From Mauremys mutica (lineage: Eukaryota; Chordata; Testudines; Geoemydidae): a stretch of DNA of 64,000 bases. Under the pieces are notes generated by a model that was not told the DNA's origin, did not search any database, and was given only the letters and a program-made list of their open reading frames with translations. The stretch lies in NCBI RefSeq assembly GCF_020497125.1, contig NC_059094.1, positions 753,203-817,202 of the forward strand, given 5' to 3'. Position numbers and translations under genes: made by a program. The first letter of the stretch is position 1. Every line of letters starts with the position of its first letter. Shown piece by piece: positions 13,085 to 26,021 of this stretch.

Positions 13085-14215
13085 GGGAGTGTGACGTTAT
13101 TGGTATAAACTGGGACCATATAGAACATGGTTTGCAACCAAGGTCCTGTAGTGGCACCAAATCTTAGGTAAAGGGGGTCATATAAGGTGTCTAAGACCAG
13201 GTTATGGGTGGCTGGTTATGATTATGCTGTCTGTGTGCATGTGTCATTTTTAGTTGAAGTTATGTATACTGGCTCTATACTGTCTGTATTTCAAGTTGGT
13301 GCTGTGCTTCTGGGAAACATCCCAGACAAGTTGGTGTTAGCTCTGCCCAGCTTGCTTGATGGCCCATTAAGGACCATCAGCTACACAATTGACCCATGGA
13401 GAGAAGGCAGACACGCCTTGTGACTCAGCAAAGTATGCAGGGACTGGCCCATGTGACTCCAGACTCCATTTTGCTGTAATTTTCCACAGTAAGGACAAAG
13501 AGGTTCTTACACCTGGAAAAGCCTATCTAAGGCTGATGCCTCATCTCCATCTGGTCTACAATCCTGCTTCTTACCTCTGGAGGGACTTTGCTACAAACTG
13601 AAGCTCTGCACAAAGGACTGATGACCCATCCCAGCGGGGGATGTACTACAGAGACTTGATTTGAACCTGCAGTTTATGCCATCACTGCTTCAAGCCTGAA
13701 CTAAGAACTTTGCCATTGCTGAATGTAATTGATTCCATTTAACCAATTCTAGCTCTCATCTCTACCTTTTTTCCTTTATGAATAAACCTTTAGATTTTAG
13801 ATTCTAAAGGATTGGCAACAGTGTGATTTGTGGGTAAGATCTGATGTGTATATTGACCTGGGTCTGGGGCTTGGTCCTTTGGGATCGAGAGAACCGTTTT
13901 CTTTTATTGGGGTGTTGGTTTTCATAACCATTCATCCCCAGGACGAGTGGCACTGGTGGTGATACTGGGAGACTGGAGTGTCTAAGGGAATTGCTTGTGT
14001 GACTTGTGGTTAGCCAGTGGGGTGAAACCAAAGTCCTCTTTGTCTGGCTGGGTTGGTTTGCCTTAGAGGTGGAAAAACCCCAGCCTAGGGCTGTGACTGC
14101 CCTGTTTGAGCAATTGGTCCTGATTTGGCACTCTCCGTTGGGTCCCGCCAGAACCGCATCGTCACAGGGAGGAATGCAGCAAGGACTCAGGATCAGTGGC
14201 CAGGGTCACTGAGCA
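13085..14215 (+). repeat. Unclassified interspersed repeat, long copy
   Basis: Shares long blocks with the reverse complements of 26870-27510 and 31911-32550 (GATGGCCCATTAAGGACCATCAGC, ACTGATGCCTCATCTCCATCT, TGGAGGGACTTTGCTACAAACTG-like stretches) and more distantly with 16715-17630. This copy extends further, through GAATAAACCTTTAGATTTTAG to about 14215. The family is not identified; it could be an LTR or a DNA-element derivative. Confidence 0.65.
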
Positions 14216-14389
14216 TAGACACGGGGAGGTTATATGGGGAGAGGGGTTATGAGTGGGAGAGGGAGGTCAAATGTTAAAATAATGATATTTGGGGGGGGAA
14301 ATGTAAAAAGAAGTGAAACTGAACAGAAATAAAACTGGAGTGTAGGCTCTAAAGCAACAAGGCTTCAGTAGGGATTGAGGGTTAAAGGT

Positions 14390-14720
14390 CTGGGATCCCC
14401 CACAGCTCTAGATTCCCAGACCTCTCCTCCCTCCCAATGACCCACCCAGCCCACTTCCCGGGTGCCCTTCCTCCACACTCCCCTCCCCTTCTTCCCATTA
14501 CTCTCAGCCGGCACCACTTCCCAGCACCTTGGGAGCTTCTTGTATTTTCTCCTCATCTCTCACTACCTCCTACCTCCCTGCTGCTTCTTAGCTCTAACCC
14601 TGCACACACCCTCCCCATGTCCTGGCACCCCAGAATTATCTACTCCCCCCCCTTCTCCGCCCCTCCCACAGCTCTCTTATCCCTTCACCCATGGAATCCT
14701 GAATGGAAACATTACACGCT
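14390..14720. repeat. Pyrimidine-rich tract
   Basis: Strong C/T bias on the plus strand (CCCTTCCTCCACACTCCCC-like runs) over more than 300 bp. No period is obvious. It sits in the presumed intron of the KRAB-ZNF gene. Confidence 0.6.
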
Positions 14721-15047
14721 CTCCTAAAAGAGCTCATCTCACTGTCACACAAACCATGCATGAGTCATACACATATTTACTCAATTTAGAATTCTACAGG
14801 AGGCATATTTTCCTCTTAAAATGAGGAAAAGGCATGAAAGCTACAGTGATTAATATAGCCAATAAGGATATATTAAATCCAATTTTAAAATGACTGACGG
14901 CACCAAAAAGGCACATGTCCAAAAATGATACTAGCGTGTGGGAGATAAGGCAAAAAAAGGGGGGCAAGAAAACCTGCAAAACTTGTATGATGAATAAAGG
15001 TATACAGTTATTACTACTCAGGTTCTTTAGAGACCCCACAGCTTCTA

Positions 15048-15242
<195 letters not shown>

Positions 15243-15499
15243 TCACAACCCCACTATTCACGGAACAGCAGCACCAGGTAAATGGGAGCTCCAGGAGGCA
15301 CATGTTAACAGAGTCCCACCCCACCTTGCTTAGAGCAGCCAGGAGGCATCAGAGGGTGGAAAGAGAGAACCTTTGTGTCTCCCAGCTGACAGACAGCGGC
15401 AGAGTCATCACATTTATCACATAGCTACTAGCCAGGGCTTGATATAGGAGATGGGGCTGTCTCTGGACCCTGCTGGTGGCTCCCTGGTAGGAATCTCCA

Positions 15500-16545
15500 A
15501 ATAAAATATATGGAAGAAAGGGGAAGTCAACAGTAAAGAATATAAGTTAGAAAGTCAGAATTGTAGAAAATTGGTAAGGGAAGCTATCAGGAATCAATGA
15601 CCACTTAATGAAAATAAGAAGGAAGTTTTAAAAAAGTATATTAAGTACAAAATTAATCCCTAACAATGGTAGTGGTAAATTACTAGATGGAAATGGCAGA
15701 ATTATCAAAAATAATACAGAAGAGGTAAAAGTGTTCAATAAATATTTCACTCCTGGAGTTGGAGAAAAACAGATGATGTAATCATATAAGACGTTGACAA
15801 CGACAGTCTTTCCATCCCAACAATAACTCACGAGGATGTTAAACAGCAGCTATTACAGTTAGACATATTTAAATAAGCAGGTCCAGATAACTTGTATTAA
15901 GAGTTTTGAAAGACCTGGTGGAGGACTGTTGATGTTGATTTTAATTAGGACTTGGAACAATGGGGAAATTCCAGAAGACTGGTAAAAAGCTAATGCTGTG
16001 CCAATATTTAAAAAGTGTAAAAGAGATGACCCAGCTAATTACAAGAGTGTTAGTCCGATACTGGGCAAGATAATAGAGCAGCGAATATGGATTTAATTAA
16101 TAAAGAGGTAAAGGAGGGTAATATAATGAGTACCAATTAACAAAGGTTCAGAGACAACAGATCCAATCAAACTAACTGGATATCCTTATTGGGTGAGATC
16201 AAAAGTTTGGTTGCAGCTAATAGTATTGATGAGCTAAGAGGTGAAAACATTACCTAGACTTCTGTAAGGCATATGACTTGATTCAGCACAATATTTTGAC
16301 TAGAAAACTAGAAAGATACAAAATAAACACAGCATACATTAAACAGATTAAAAACTATGATTGTAAATGGGGAACCATGCTTGAGTAGATTTCTTTCTAG
16401 GGGGTTCCCACAAGGATTGGTTCTTGGCCCTGTGCTATTTAACATTCTTATCAATGACCTGGAAGAGAATATAAAATCATCATTGATAAAGTTTGCAGTT
16501 GCCACAAAGATTGGGGTTCGTGGGAACTAATGAAGTGTCAGAAGA
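15500..16545 (+). mobile_element. Degenerate CR1 LINE, reverse-transcriptase region
   Basis: Recognisable CR1 ORF2 words occur in order but with frameshifts and stops: a linker region, then GAAGACTGGTAAAAAGCTAATG..CCAATATTTAAAAAG (the DWK..NVTPIFKK region), TTCCCACAAGGATTGGTTCTTGGCCC (PQGSVLGP) and ATCAATGACCTGGAAGA (INDLE). It stops near the FADDT motif. It is clearly much older than the CR1 at 23805. Small open frames on either strand are incidental. Confidence 0.8.
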
Positions 16546-16714
16546 TTCAGGCTCCAGCACTGGGAGTCCGGGAAGTTTTCCCAGCCCTGGCTGGAGGGTT
16601 ATTTCCTGTTCCACAAAGAGTGGAAGTTCCATTCCCAACTCCTGTGCCTTGAAATTAGGCCCTGACACTACACCACACATTCAGCATAGTGGTATGATTA
16701 TCAAATGATTAGGA

Positions 16715-17630
16715 CATAATTATGTTGCATTTTGTGCAAGATGCATCATGTTCAGTGTCATTGGAAAAGTTATGATTTGCTGAATATGACTGTCCTATTT
16801 GTGTGCATGTATCATGTTCGTAACTGAAGTTATGGATATTGACTCTGTATCTGTATTTCAAATGTGTTTACTCTGGGTAACACTCACAACAAGCCTTTCA
16901 GGTACAACAAAGAAGCCAGACAGTGTTCATGGCTCATCAAGAAAGACAATGGACCGTGGAAGAGCTTAGCCCTCTTGTGAATTTTTCAGCTAGCCTATGA
17001 GTCATGGCTACTATGACTCAGCAGGGCATGCTAGGGCATGTGAGCAGACCACATGACAACGAACTCCATTTTGGTACCTGTATTTTTCCACAAACTGGAC
17101 TGGGAAACAAGTTTGGAACAAATGGTTCCCGCAATATGGAAAAGCTACATAAGGTGGAGTGTGACATCATTTCTTGGCCTCATTCCCCACACAAGAGAAC
17201 TCCTGGAAACACCTGAGGAAGAAAGACTGAACTGGGGGAACTGCTGGTCCCAGGGTAAAGGGATTTTTAGCTTGTGTATGGAAACTTGGTGGACTGCTTG
17301 TATCATCAGTCAGGGTGAGAAACTGCTAATTCAAATTCTATCCAGATAGTATGTTAAGCTTAGTTTGAGTTTTTGGTTATTTGTTAAGTAATCTGCTTTG
17401 ATCTGTTTGCTACCACTTATGGCTGGGAAATTGGCTTTTGTCTTCTATCTGTCTTTGAGTGGCTTAGGTAAAGCACTCAGGTAGCTTAGTTGGATTCGTG
17501 GTGCCACCTGCTGTCCTGTTGGGTAATAACAGGGCTTGGAGAGACTGGCAGTGTGAGAAGGGCCAACCCAGTTTGAGGGTTAGAGGGACAGTGTTTCCCA
17601 GAAGCCCCCCAGACTGCACCCCCGGGGTGA
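16715..17630 (+). repeat. Interspersed repeat, diverged relative of the 13.1-kb family
   Basis: Shares the opening GTGTGCATGTATCAT, AACTGAAGTTATG, CTGTATTTCAA words and the later CATGTGA..CTCCATTTTG order with 13200-13490, but is diverged and shorter in places. No coding signal. Confidence 0.5.
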
Positions 17631-18115
17631 CAGCCCATCACACCCTAGAGTACACAAGTCTCAGCAGGTGTGTCACATCCTTTCCCCTCCCATTCCACAC
17701 CCTAGACAGTTCCTGCCTCCCACTACCTCTAGCAGCTCCCACCCTCCTATACATTTACTTCTCCTCTCCCTCCAAGCAGAACCCACCACCAGCGTCCTGA
17801 TAATCCCTTACCTGAGCCAGCTCCATTGCAGCCGTTTAATTCCTACTGGGAGGAGGGGATGATTTAGGGTGAAAGGTGGACATTATTCTGTAGCCTGCCA
17901 GGGCAAGAAGGGCAATGTGAGAGAATTCAGACAGGGTTTCTGTCCTTTCCACATGTCAATTCCCCCCAGCATTTTTCCCTGGTAATAGACATTCTAGGTT
18001 CTGCCACACTGTGTAGCACAAAATGACCTTATTCCAGTACAGGCCTAGCCCCCTCCCACAAGGGTGTAACCCTCCTAGACATAGTGAAACCCTCCCAGTA
18101 GCAGAGTCTCTCTGT
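17631..18115. other. No gene seen
   Basis: C-rich around 17640-17830, otherwise undistinguished. Separates two CR1 fragments that need not come from one insertion. Confidence 0.5.
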
Positions 18116-19365
18116 TACACTTATACAGTTTGTAGATGATACCAAGCTGGGGGGGGCTGCAAGTGCTTTGGAGGCTAGAATTACAATTCAAAATGATCTG
18201 GACAAACTGGAGAATATAGGATGAAATTCAATGAGGACAAATCCAAAGTACTCCACTTAGGAAGGAACAATCAGTTGCACACATACAAGACAGGAAATGA
18301 CTGCCTAGGAAGGAGCACAGCAGAAACGGATCTGGGAGTCACAGTGGATCACAAGCTAAATATGAGTCAACAATATTACACTGTTGGAAAAAACCCAAGT
18401 ATAATCCTGAGATGTATTAGCAGGAGTATTGTAAGCAAGACATGAGAAGTAATTTTTCTGCTCTACTCTGCACTGATTAGGCCTCAGCTGGAGTAGTGTG
18501 TCCAGTTCTGGGTGCCACATTTCAGGAAAGATGTGGAAAAATTGGAGAAAGTGCAGAGAAGAGCAATAAAAATGATTAAAGGTCTAGAAAACATCACCTA
18601 TGAGGGAAGACTGAAAAAATTGTGTTTGTTTAGTCAGGAGAAGATATGATCAGCTTTCAAGTACATAAAAGTTCATTTCAAGGAGGAAGGAGAAACATTG
18701 TTCTTAACCTCTGAGGACAGGACAAGAAGCAATGGGCTTAAATTGCAGCAAGGAAGGTTTAGGTTGGACATTAGGAAAAACTCCCTGTCAGGGTGGTTAA
18801 GCACTGGAATAAATTGCCTAGGGAGGTTGTGGAATCTCCATCATTGGGGATTTTTAAGAGCAGGCTGGACAAATACCTCTCAGGGATGGTCTAGATCAGG
18901 GGTGGCCAACATGTGGCTCTTTAGAATTTAATACGCGGCTCCTTGTACAGGCACCAACTCTGGGGCTGGTGCTACAGGCACCAATTTTCCAATGTGCTGG
19001 GTGTATTCACTACTCAGCTACAGGCCCTGCCCCCACTCCACCCCTTCCCACCCCCTTCCCTGAGCCTGCAGTGCCCACGCTCCATCCCCCCCATCCCCGC
19101 CCCCGAGTGTCTTGCATAGCATGAACAGCTGATCGGGAGTGCGAGGAGGGGGGGTGCTGATTAGTGTGGCTTCCCATGGGTGGGAGGCACTGGGAGCAGG
19201 GGGTGGGAGCTGATGATTCTTTAGCAATGTATATTGGTAAATTCTGGCTCTTTCTCAGGCTCAGGTTGGCCACTCCTGGTCTAGATAATACTTCATCCTG
19301 CCTTGAGTGCAGGGGACTGGACTAGCTACCTCTCAAGGTCCCTTCCAGTTCTGTGATTCTATGAA
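18116..19365 (+). mobile_element. CR1 LINE 3' fragment interrupted by a hAT element
   Basis: Starts at the FADDTKLGG-encoding region and runs through the C-terminal RT part (CAGTTCTGGGTGCCACATTTC, AGAGCAATAAAAATGATTAAAGG) to the CR1 3' UTR, which ends with CCAGTTCTGTGATTCTATG at about 19363. Frameshifts and stops are frequent. The 382-bp insertion at 18897-19278 splits the 3' UTR. Confidence 0.85.
18897..19278. mobile_element. Nonautonomous hAT-type element (MITE)
   Basis: The terminal inverted repeats begin CAGGGGTGGCCAAC at the left and end GTTGGCCACTCCTG at the right. A perfect 8-bp target duplication, GTCTAGAT, flanks it at 18889-18896 and 19279-19286; 8 bp is the hAT hallmark. At 382 bp it codes no transposase. 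It interrupts the CR1 3' UTR, so it is younger than that copy. Confidence 0.88.
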
Positions 19366-20331
19366 CCAAAGGCCAGAGATGAGCAGAATCAAAGAAGTCA
19401 CTCTGGGGATTCTCCCTGTCATTGTCCCCAAGGCAGCTCTCTCAGATTAACTAAGTTATTTGATGCTCCAGCCTTTACACAGTCTCTCCTGGGAGTGCCC
19501 CTTTCATGGGCTCGGCCTAGTTTTAGCTTTTGGGAAGCGTGACCCTGGAGGCTCTGAGACTGGGCCTTCTTGCCTCAGCACACCTTGTTTCTTTCTGTGG
19601 CTCCCCAGTGAGTCCAAATGAGTAGATACTCCTCATACAGACTGTGAACATAAGAATGTGTTTTGTGTTTAGACTTTATTGAATGCTTGTAAGTTGCTGC
19701 CTGAGTTAACATCTGACTAGTTGCATTGTGAGCCTCTGTGGCTCTGTAAATCACCAAACAGGTGAGAGACTTTACCTATGTGAAGTGCTGATTGGCAACA
19801 GAATGCATTACACCCTGTCTGGCAGGAAAGGTCCATCAACACCAGAGAGACTATTATGGGATGTTAACAAAGACACAAGACTGTTGTTGTGCTCTTCACT
19901 TCCGATTAGCTGAGTTTCCTGCTCAGAGCATATGGTAGGAAGGGGATGAAAAACCCCATAGAGAAGGAACTGATTGTCTGTATGCTGCCTGGACTCTGGG
20001 GGGGGGGGCAAAGTTTCTAGGCATAAGCAAGAGATCCCCAGCTGCTTAGCCTGGGTTAGTCCTAAAGAATATGTAGAGCTTGCTTATTACAGAAGCTTCT
20101 ATTACCTTTGAAATTTAAGACTGCAGCTCATCTGCATCTATAGGATTACCTGCTTTAACTTTGTTAACAACTCTCGTTTCCTTTTAAATAAGTCTTAATA
20201 CAGGTTATGACAGGACTGGCTACAAGTGTCTTTGTTGGAAGATCTAAGATTTAATTGACCTAAGGAAGTTACGGGTCCTTTGGTACTGGCAGTAACTTGA
20301 ACATTGCTGTGATTCATGCTGTTAGGGAGTG
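19366..20331. other. No gene seen
   Basis: Ordinary sequence with a G run near 20000. No element, RNA gene or coding signal that I can support. Confidence 0.5.
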
Positions 20332-20701
20332 GTTCTCAACCAGGGCCCCCCTGGGGGGCCGTGAGCAGCTTTCAGGGGGCTGCCAAGCAAAGCCGGCATT
20401 AGACTCACTGAGTCCCAGGGCAGAAAGCTGAAGTCCCAGCGCATGGGGCTGAAGTCCAGGGCCCTGAGCCCCATCACCAGGGCTGAAGCCAAAGCTTAAG
20501 CAATGTAGCTTTGCGGGGGCCCCTGTGGCATGGGGCCGCAGGCAGTTGCCCTGCTTGCTACCCCTAATGCCAGCCCTGGATTTTTTATGCAGAAAACCAG
20601 TTATTGTGGCCCACATGGGCAGTGGAGTTTTTATAGCGTGTGTGGGGGTGGGGGGGTAGGGGGTGGGGGGCTCAGAAAGAAAAAGGTTGGGAACCCCTGG
20701 A
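20332..20701. mobile_element. Second nonautonomous hAT-like element
   Basis: Opens with AGTGGTTCTCAACC and closes with GGTTGGGAACCCCTGG, an inverted pair typical of Charlie-like hAT elements. The flanking 8-mers TGTTAGGG and AGTAAGGG agree at six of eight positions, consistent with an aged target duplication. The interior has no transposase frame. Confidence 0.65.
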
Positions 20702-21167
20702 GTAAGGGACCACCTGTCACAAAGGTAAGCTCACCTGCATGGTGGGATATATGGGATCACCCAAGAGGACTGTCTGTGATTCCATGTTAGTGCTGTTACA
20801 GTGCCTGAAGCGTTTACACTGGATACTTGGTTGGTGAAATCTTCATACAGACCTCACACCCAATTTGGGGTTTGTGCCCTGCTTCTCACCAGTCTGCCTG
20901 AGGCTGGTGCTAGTGCTCTCGAGTCACTGAAGACAGTGTTACAGAGAGAGGAGCTGTGACTTCCCCAAGGTCACTAAACAGGTCCATGACAGAGCCAGGA
21001 ACAGATCCTGTTAACTCCCGAGCCCCGTCACTCGCAGCTTGGAAAGGTCCCCAGTGCACACTGTAGGAAGAGCTGTGCAGAGATTGCAAATGAGCTGCTC
21101 TGCCAAGACAGCCTGCACATCCATGGACAAACCACCTCGCTGGGGGTGTGTCCCCTGGGTCAGGAGA
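20702..21167. other. No gene seen; left edge of duplication copy 2
   Basis: Non-repetitive sequence ahead of the point where homology with window position 1 begins. Because the window starts inside copy 1, part of this interval may also belong to the duplicated unit. Confidence 0.4.
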
Positions 21168-23804
21168 AGTCAGTGTCCAGTCCTGTGGGGCTGTGCTCCT
21201 GGCTCATACCTCCAGCACTCAGTGCTGCCCCTCCGTTACCAGCTGCACCGTTCAGTCAGCCTCAGGCCTCAGGGAGGTCACAGCCCCTCTCCCCACCCCA
21301 AACCTTCAAACTGGGACATGGTGCACCAGTGCCAGAGTGCACTAGTGTAAATTCTGTCTACACTAAGGGTTTGCACCAGTGCCTAAAACAGCAGTGTGGC
21401 AGAGACCTTCAGAAACAGCAGTACGGTGGCACTAGAACCTATTTCTAGCTCGGTCACAGACAGCCTGGGTGACCTTAGACACGTCAATGTTTCTCCTCCC
21501 AACATAATGTCAGGCAAATTCAGGGGGAAAAAAACCACAACCTACACTCCACAGCATAAAATGACAATACAAAGGAAAAGAAAGCAACACGATGCGAACT
21601 ATGACATCCTAGGACAAAAGTACACAATGGAAAACAAGCTGAGGCAAAACAATTCACCATAAAACTGCTACACAACATGGTGCGATCACAGTTCCAAATG
21701 GCACCATGCAAAACAGCTCAGCTCAGCGTAGAACATAACGCAGCACAAAAGAGAATTATTTCAATGTAGGCCTGGAAGGGATATTGAGAAGTCATCTACT
21801 CCAGCCCGCTGTGTTGAGGCAGGACCAAGTATCCCTAGACATTTGCAGACTGGCGTATCTCTAACCTGGTCTTAAAAACCTCCAATGAAGGAAATTCCAC
21901 AGCCTCCCTTGGAAGCCAATACAAGGCAAACACAGACCAAAACAATGCTGTACACACACACGCTGGGCTTGCGGTTAAGGGGGGAGGCAAGAATTGAAAC
22001 AATCTGGGTTCAGTTCCCAGTTTTGCAAAATTCTCCACAAAAACTTGTTACACACCGGTGGCTGGCCCGTACCACTGACTTGGGCTCACACGGCTCAGGC
22101 TGTGGGGCTGTTTAATTGTCATGTAGAAGTTCCGGCTTGGGCTGCAGCCCAAGGTCTGGCACACTCCCACCTCGCCGGGTCCTAAGGTGAAAAGAGACAA
22201 ATTCATATTACAATTAAGGCACAAATATTCAACAGCGAGGATGATTCACCACAGGAACAAGCTACCAAGGAAAGTGGTGGATTCTCCATCTCGTGATGTC
22301 ATTTCATGAAGACTAGATGCCTTTCTGGAATGTGTTTACCCCAAAAGTAGCTAGTGTGTAGCATTGGGAGCAGCAGCGTCTGATGTTTTCCTGTCTAGCC
22401 GGCTTGCTTCCTAGAACGAACGCTCCTTGAGTGGGGTGATCCACAGGGAGTAGCTCAAACCTCCAAAGTGCCTGGCCAGCAGCAGGACATTAGCCCAGCA
22501 AGGGAGGGGTGTGGCAGTGACATCACAAAGGCCTTTTGCAGGACCTCAGACTATTGGCCAAAGGTGGTGGGGAGGTGGTGACCTCACAGAGAGATGCTGA
22601 CATCAGCCAGTCAGGACAGGGGCGTGGGGCCAGGGAAACCTCAGAGACCCTGTGGCTTTGCTTCAGCAAGTCTCCTTCTCCAGGTCTCTCTTTGAGGACT
22701 GGGGGAGTATTGGGGTTCACGTACCTGAGCGCCAGGAGGAACCTCTTTCGAGTTTTCTCCTTCCCTTTTAGTGATTTTACTTGAAAACAGCCGACCCTGT
22801 TTAGAAGGTAAGAGCCTCCTCGAGGTTTGAAACTGTTCAGTCTGATCCATCTGGTGACAGTTGAATTCATGGAAAAATTGATCTTAAGGAGGCAGAATTT
22901 TATTCCAAACCTGGGATCTTGTCCCTTAGAATCACTGAGGACATTAGGGTTTGTCCTTTTTGTTTCACCTTTTCCTCCATCCATCCCTCCTTTCTCTTCC
23001 TCTCTTGCTTCTTTTCTCCTTTCTCCTGTTCCCCTCCTAACACCAGGAGAGGGTGTGTGTGTGTGTGTGTGTTGCGGGGGAGTGCTCGGCAGCTCTCACT
23101 GTGGGAGGTCCACCCAAAACTGTGGAGCTGCAGTAGTGCTGGGGCAGTGATCCCCGCCAATGACCTGGGCCATCCTTTGAGCTTTCTGGTGAGACCTCTC
23201 AGCCTCCCATCCTCAGTCTCTACCCTGATTGTCTGAGCAGGGGGTTAATGACAGGGAGGAGACTCAAGGCCTTTTTGTTCTCTTTGAAGACCAAGTAAAT
23301 AAGTCATAACCACTTATATGTTGATGGATTTTGCTGCTTCTCTGCATTAATTGTCTCTGAGCAGTTCATGATTCTCTCTAACATTGCAGTTCTCCTCAAA
23401 TACTGGCTGAATAATTACTGTGCATACTTGTTGGTCTGGAGCTCATCTGAAAGCACTTTATTGAGGTCATTCAGTGTATGAAATTCAAGATCTGATGGTT
23501 AATATGAAAATCAGGGCTCTGGGGTCCTATTCCCAATTCCGCCATTGACTGGCTGTGTGACCTAAGACAAGTCAATTTTCCTTTCTCAGCCTGAGCGTCT
23601 CCCTCTTTCAAGTAGGGATAATAATGATCCGCTCCTACCTACCTCAACACACTCACTCTTCCCCAACACACACACACATTGTCTCTCCCCACACACAAAC
23701 AGTCTCCACACTGCAGCTGAAAAGCAGCTGGCAATCTAGTAGGATGACCCTGGAACAATGGGATAGAGAAACCTGCATCACTGAAAGTGCAGCCACAAAG
23801 ACAC
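21168..23804 (+). repeat. Duplicated unit, copy 2
   Basis: Near-identical to 1-3099 apart from the 331-bp indel and the microsatellite length. It lacks about 240 bp found in copy 1 around 1530-1620 (compare 22354 with 1513-1620). It carries the same CR1 relics, promoter-like block and microsatellite, and is interrupted at 23804 by a CR1 insertion. Confidence 0.9.
22510..22807 (+). promoter_or_regulatory. Promoter-like block with 5' exon and splice donor, copy 2
   Basis: Same motif order as at 1765: TGACATCA, ATTGG, TGACCTCA, TGACATCA, and the donor GAAG followed by GTAAGAG at 22808-22809. Differences from copy 1 are scattered substitutions and a single-base deletion. Confidence 0.45.
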
Positions 23805-25822
23805 TGTGGGCCCTTTTTAAAGACACCATAATAGAGGCCCAACTTCAATGTATACCCCAAATTAAGAAAAACAGTAAAAGAACTAAAAAAGAGCCACCGT
23901 GGCTTAACAACCATGTAAAAGAAGCAGTGAGAGATAAAAAGACTTCCTTTAAAAAGTGGAAGTCAAATCCTAGAGAGGCAAATAGAAAGGAGCAGAAACA
24001 CTGTCAACTTAAGTGCAAGAGTGTAATAAGAAAAGCCAAAGAGGAGTTTGAAGAACGGCTAGCCAAAAACTCCACAGGTAATAACAAAATGTTTTTTAAG
24101 TACATCAGAAGCAGGAAGCCTGCTAAACAACCAGTGGGGCCCCTTGACGATGAAAATAAAAAAGGAGCGCTTAAAGATGATAAAGTCATTGCGGAGAAAC
24201 TAAATGGATTCTTTGCTTCAGTCTTCACGGCTGAGGATGTTGGGGAGATTCCCAAACCTGAGCTGGCTTTTGTAGGTGACAAATCTGAGGAACTGTCACA
24301 GATTGAAGTATCACTAGAGGAGGTTTTGGAATTAATTGATAAACTCAACATTAACAAGTCACCGGGACCAGATGGCATTCACCCAAGAGTTCTGAAAGAA
24401 CTCAAATGTGAACTTGCGGAACTATTAACTAATGTTTGTAACCTGTCCTTTAAATCGGCTTCGGTACCCAATGACTGGAAGTTAGCTAATGTAACGCCAA
24501 TATTTAAAAAGGGCTCTAGGGGTGATCCCGGCAATTACAGACTGGTAAGTCTAACGTCGGTACCGGGCAAATTAGTTGAAACAATAGTAAAGAATAAAAT
24601 TGTCAGACACATAGAAAAACATAAACTCTTGAGCAATAGTCAACATGGTTTCTGTAAAGGGAAATCGTGTCTTACTAATCTATTAGAGTTCTTTGAAGGG
24701 GTCAACAAACATGTGGACAAGGGGGATCCGGTGGACATAGTGTACTTAGATTTCCAGAAAGCCTTTGACAAGGTCCCTCACCAAAGGCTCTTACGTAAAT
24801 TAAGCTGTCATGGGATAAAAGGAAATGTCCTTTCATGGATTGAGAACTGGTTAAAGGACAGGGAACAAAGGGTACGAATTAATGGTAAATTCTCAGAATG
24901 GAGAGGGGTAACTAGTGGTGTTCCCCAAGGGTCAGTCCTGGGACCAATCCTATTCAATTTATTCATAAATGATCTGGAGAAAGGGGTAAACAGTGAGGTG
25001 GCAAAGTTTGCAGATGATACTAAACTACTCAAGATAGTTAAGACCAATGCAGATTGTGAAGAACTTCAAAAAGATCTCACAAAACTAAGTGATTGGGCAA
25101 CAAAATGGCAAATGAAATTTAATGTGGATAAATGTAAAGTAATGCACATTGGAAAAAATAACCCCAACTATACATACAACATGATGCGGGCTAATTTAGC
25201 TACAACGAGTCAGGAAAAAGTTCTTGGAGTTATCGTGGATAGTTCTCTGAAGATGTCCACGCAGTGTGCAGAGGCGGTCAAAAAAGCAAACAGGATGTTA
25301 GGAATCATTTAAAAGGGGATAGAGAATAAGACTGAGAATATATTATTGCCCTTAAATAAATCCATGGTACGCCCACATCTCGAATACTGTGTACAGATGT
25401 GGTCTCCTCACCTCAAAAAAGATATTCTAGCACTAGAAAAGGTTCAGAAAAGAGCAACTAAAATGATTAGGGGTTTAGAGAGGGTCCCATATGAGGAAAG
25501 ATTAAAGAGGCTAGGACTCTTCAGTTTGGAAAAGAGAAGACTAAGGGGGGACATGATAGAGGTATATAAAATCATGAGTGATGTTGAGAAAGTGGATAAG
25601 GAAAAGTTATTTACTTATTCCCATAATACAAGAACTAGGGGTCACCAAATGAAATTAAAAGGCAGCAGGTTTAAAACAAATAAAAGGAAGTTCTTCTTCA
25701 CGCAGCGCACAGTCAACTTGTGGAACTCCTTACCTGAGGAGGTTGTGAAGGCTAGGACTATAACAATGTTTAAAAGGGGACTGGATAAATTCATGGTGGC
25801 TAAGTCCATAAATGGCTATTAG
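23805..25822 (+). pseudogene. CR1 ORF2 fragment: reverse transcriptase with one stop
   Basis: Reverse transcriptase of a non-LTR retrotransposon that primes at nicked target DNA. The frame is open from the insertion edge to 25309, has a TAA at 25310-25312, and continues in the same frame to the natural stop after KSINGY at 25822. RT landmarks in order: KSPGPDGIHP, NYRLVSLTS, QHGFCKGKSC, VYLDFQKAFDKVPH, SGVPQGSVLGP and the catalytic FADDTK, then the C-terminal region with NRMLGII, RPHLEYC and KRATKMIRGLE. The apurinic endonuclease domain is absent by 5' truncation. A single nonsense change is the only lesion I see. The open frame starting at 23624 reads through host sequence first, which is not part of the element. 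Confidence 0.9.
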
Positions 25823-26021
25823 CCAGGATGGGTAAGAATGGTGTCCCTAGCCTCTGTTCGTCAGAGGATGGAGATGGATGGCAGGAGAGAGATCACTTGA
25901 TCATTGCCTGTTAGGTTCACTCCCTCAGGGGCACCTGGCATTGGACACTGTCGGTAGACAGATACTGGGCTAGATGGACCTTTGGTCTGACCCGGTACGG
26001 CCTTTCTTATGTTCTTATGTT
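23805..26021 (+). mobile_element. CR1 LINE, 5'-truncated, recent
   Basis: A 2217-bp insertion defined exactly by comparison with the empty sites at 3099/3100 and 29529/29530. The 3' end is TTCTTATGTTCTTATGTTC, the short tandem tail of one CR1 class. No target duplication is seen; the join is blunt to within one base. The 5' end starts in the linker before the reverse transcriptase, so the endonuclease is missing. Confidence 0.93.

Noticed and set aside
16480..18125. One CR1 interrupted by a 1.6-kb insertion between 16545 and 18116
   Set aside because: Both fragments reach the FADDT region, so they overlap rather than abut, and no target duplication is seen; two separate insertions are simpler.
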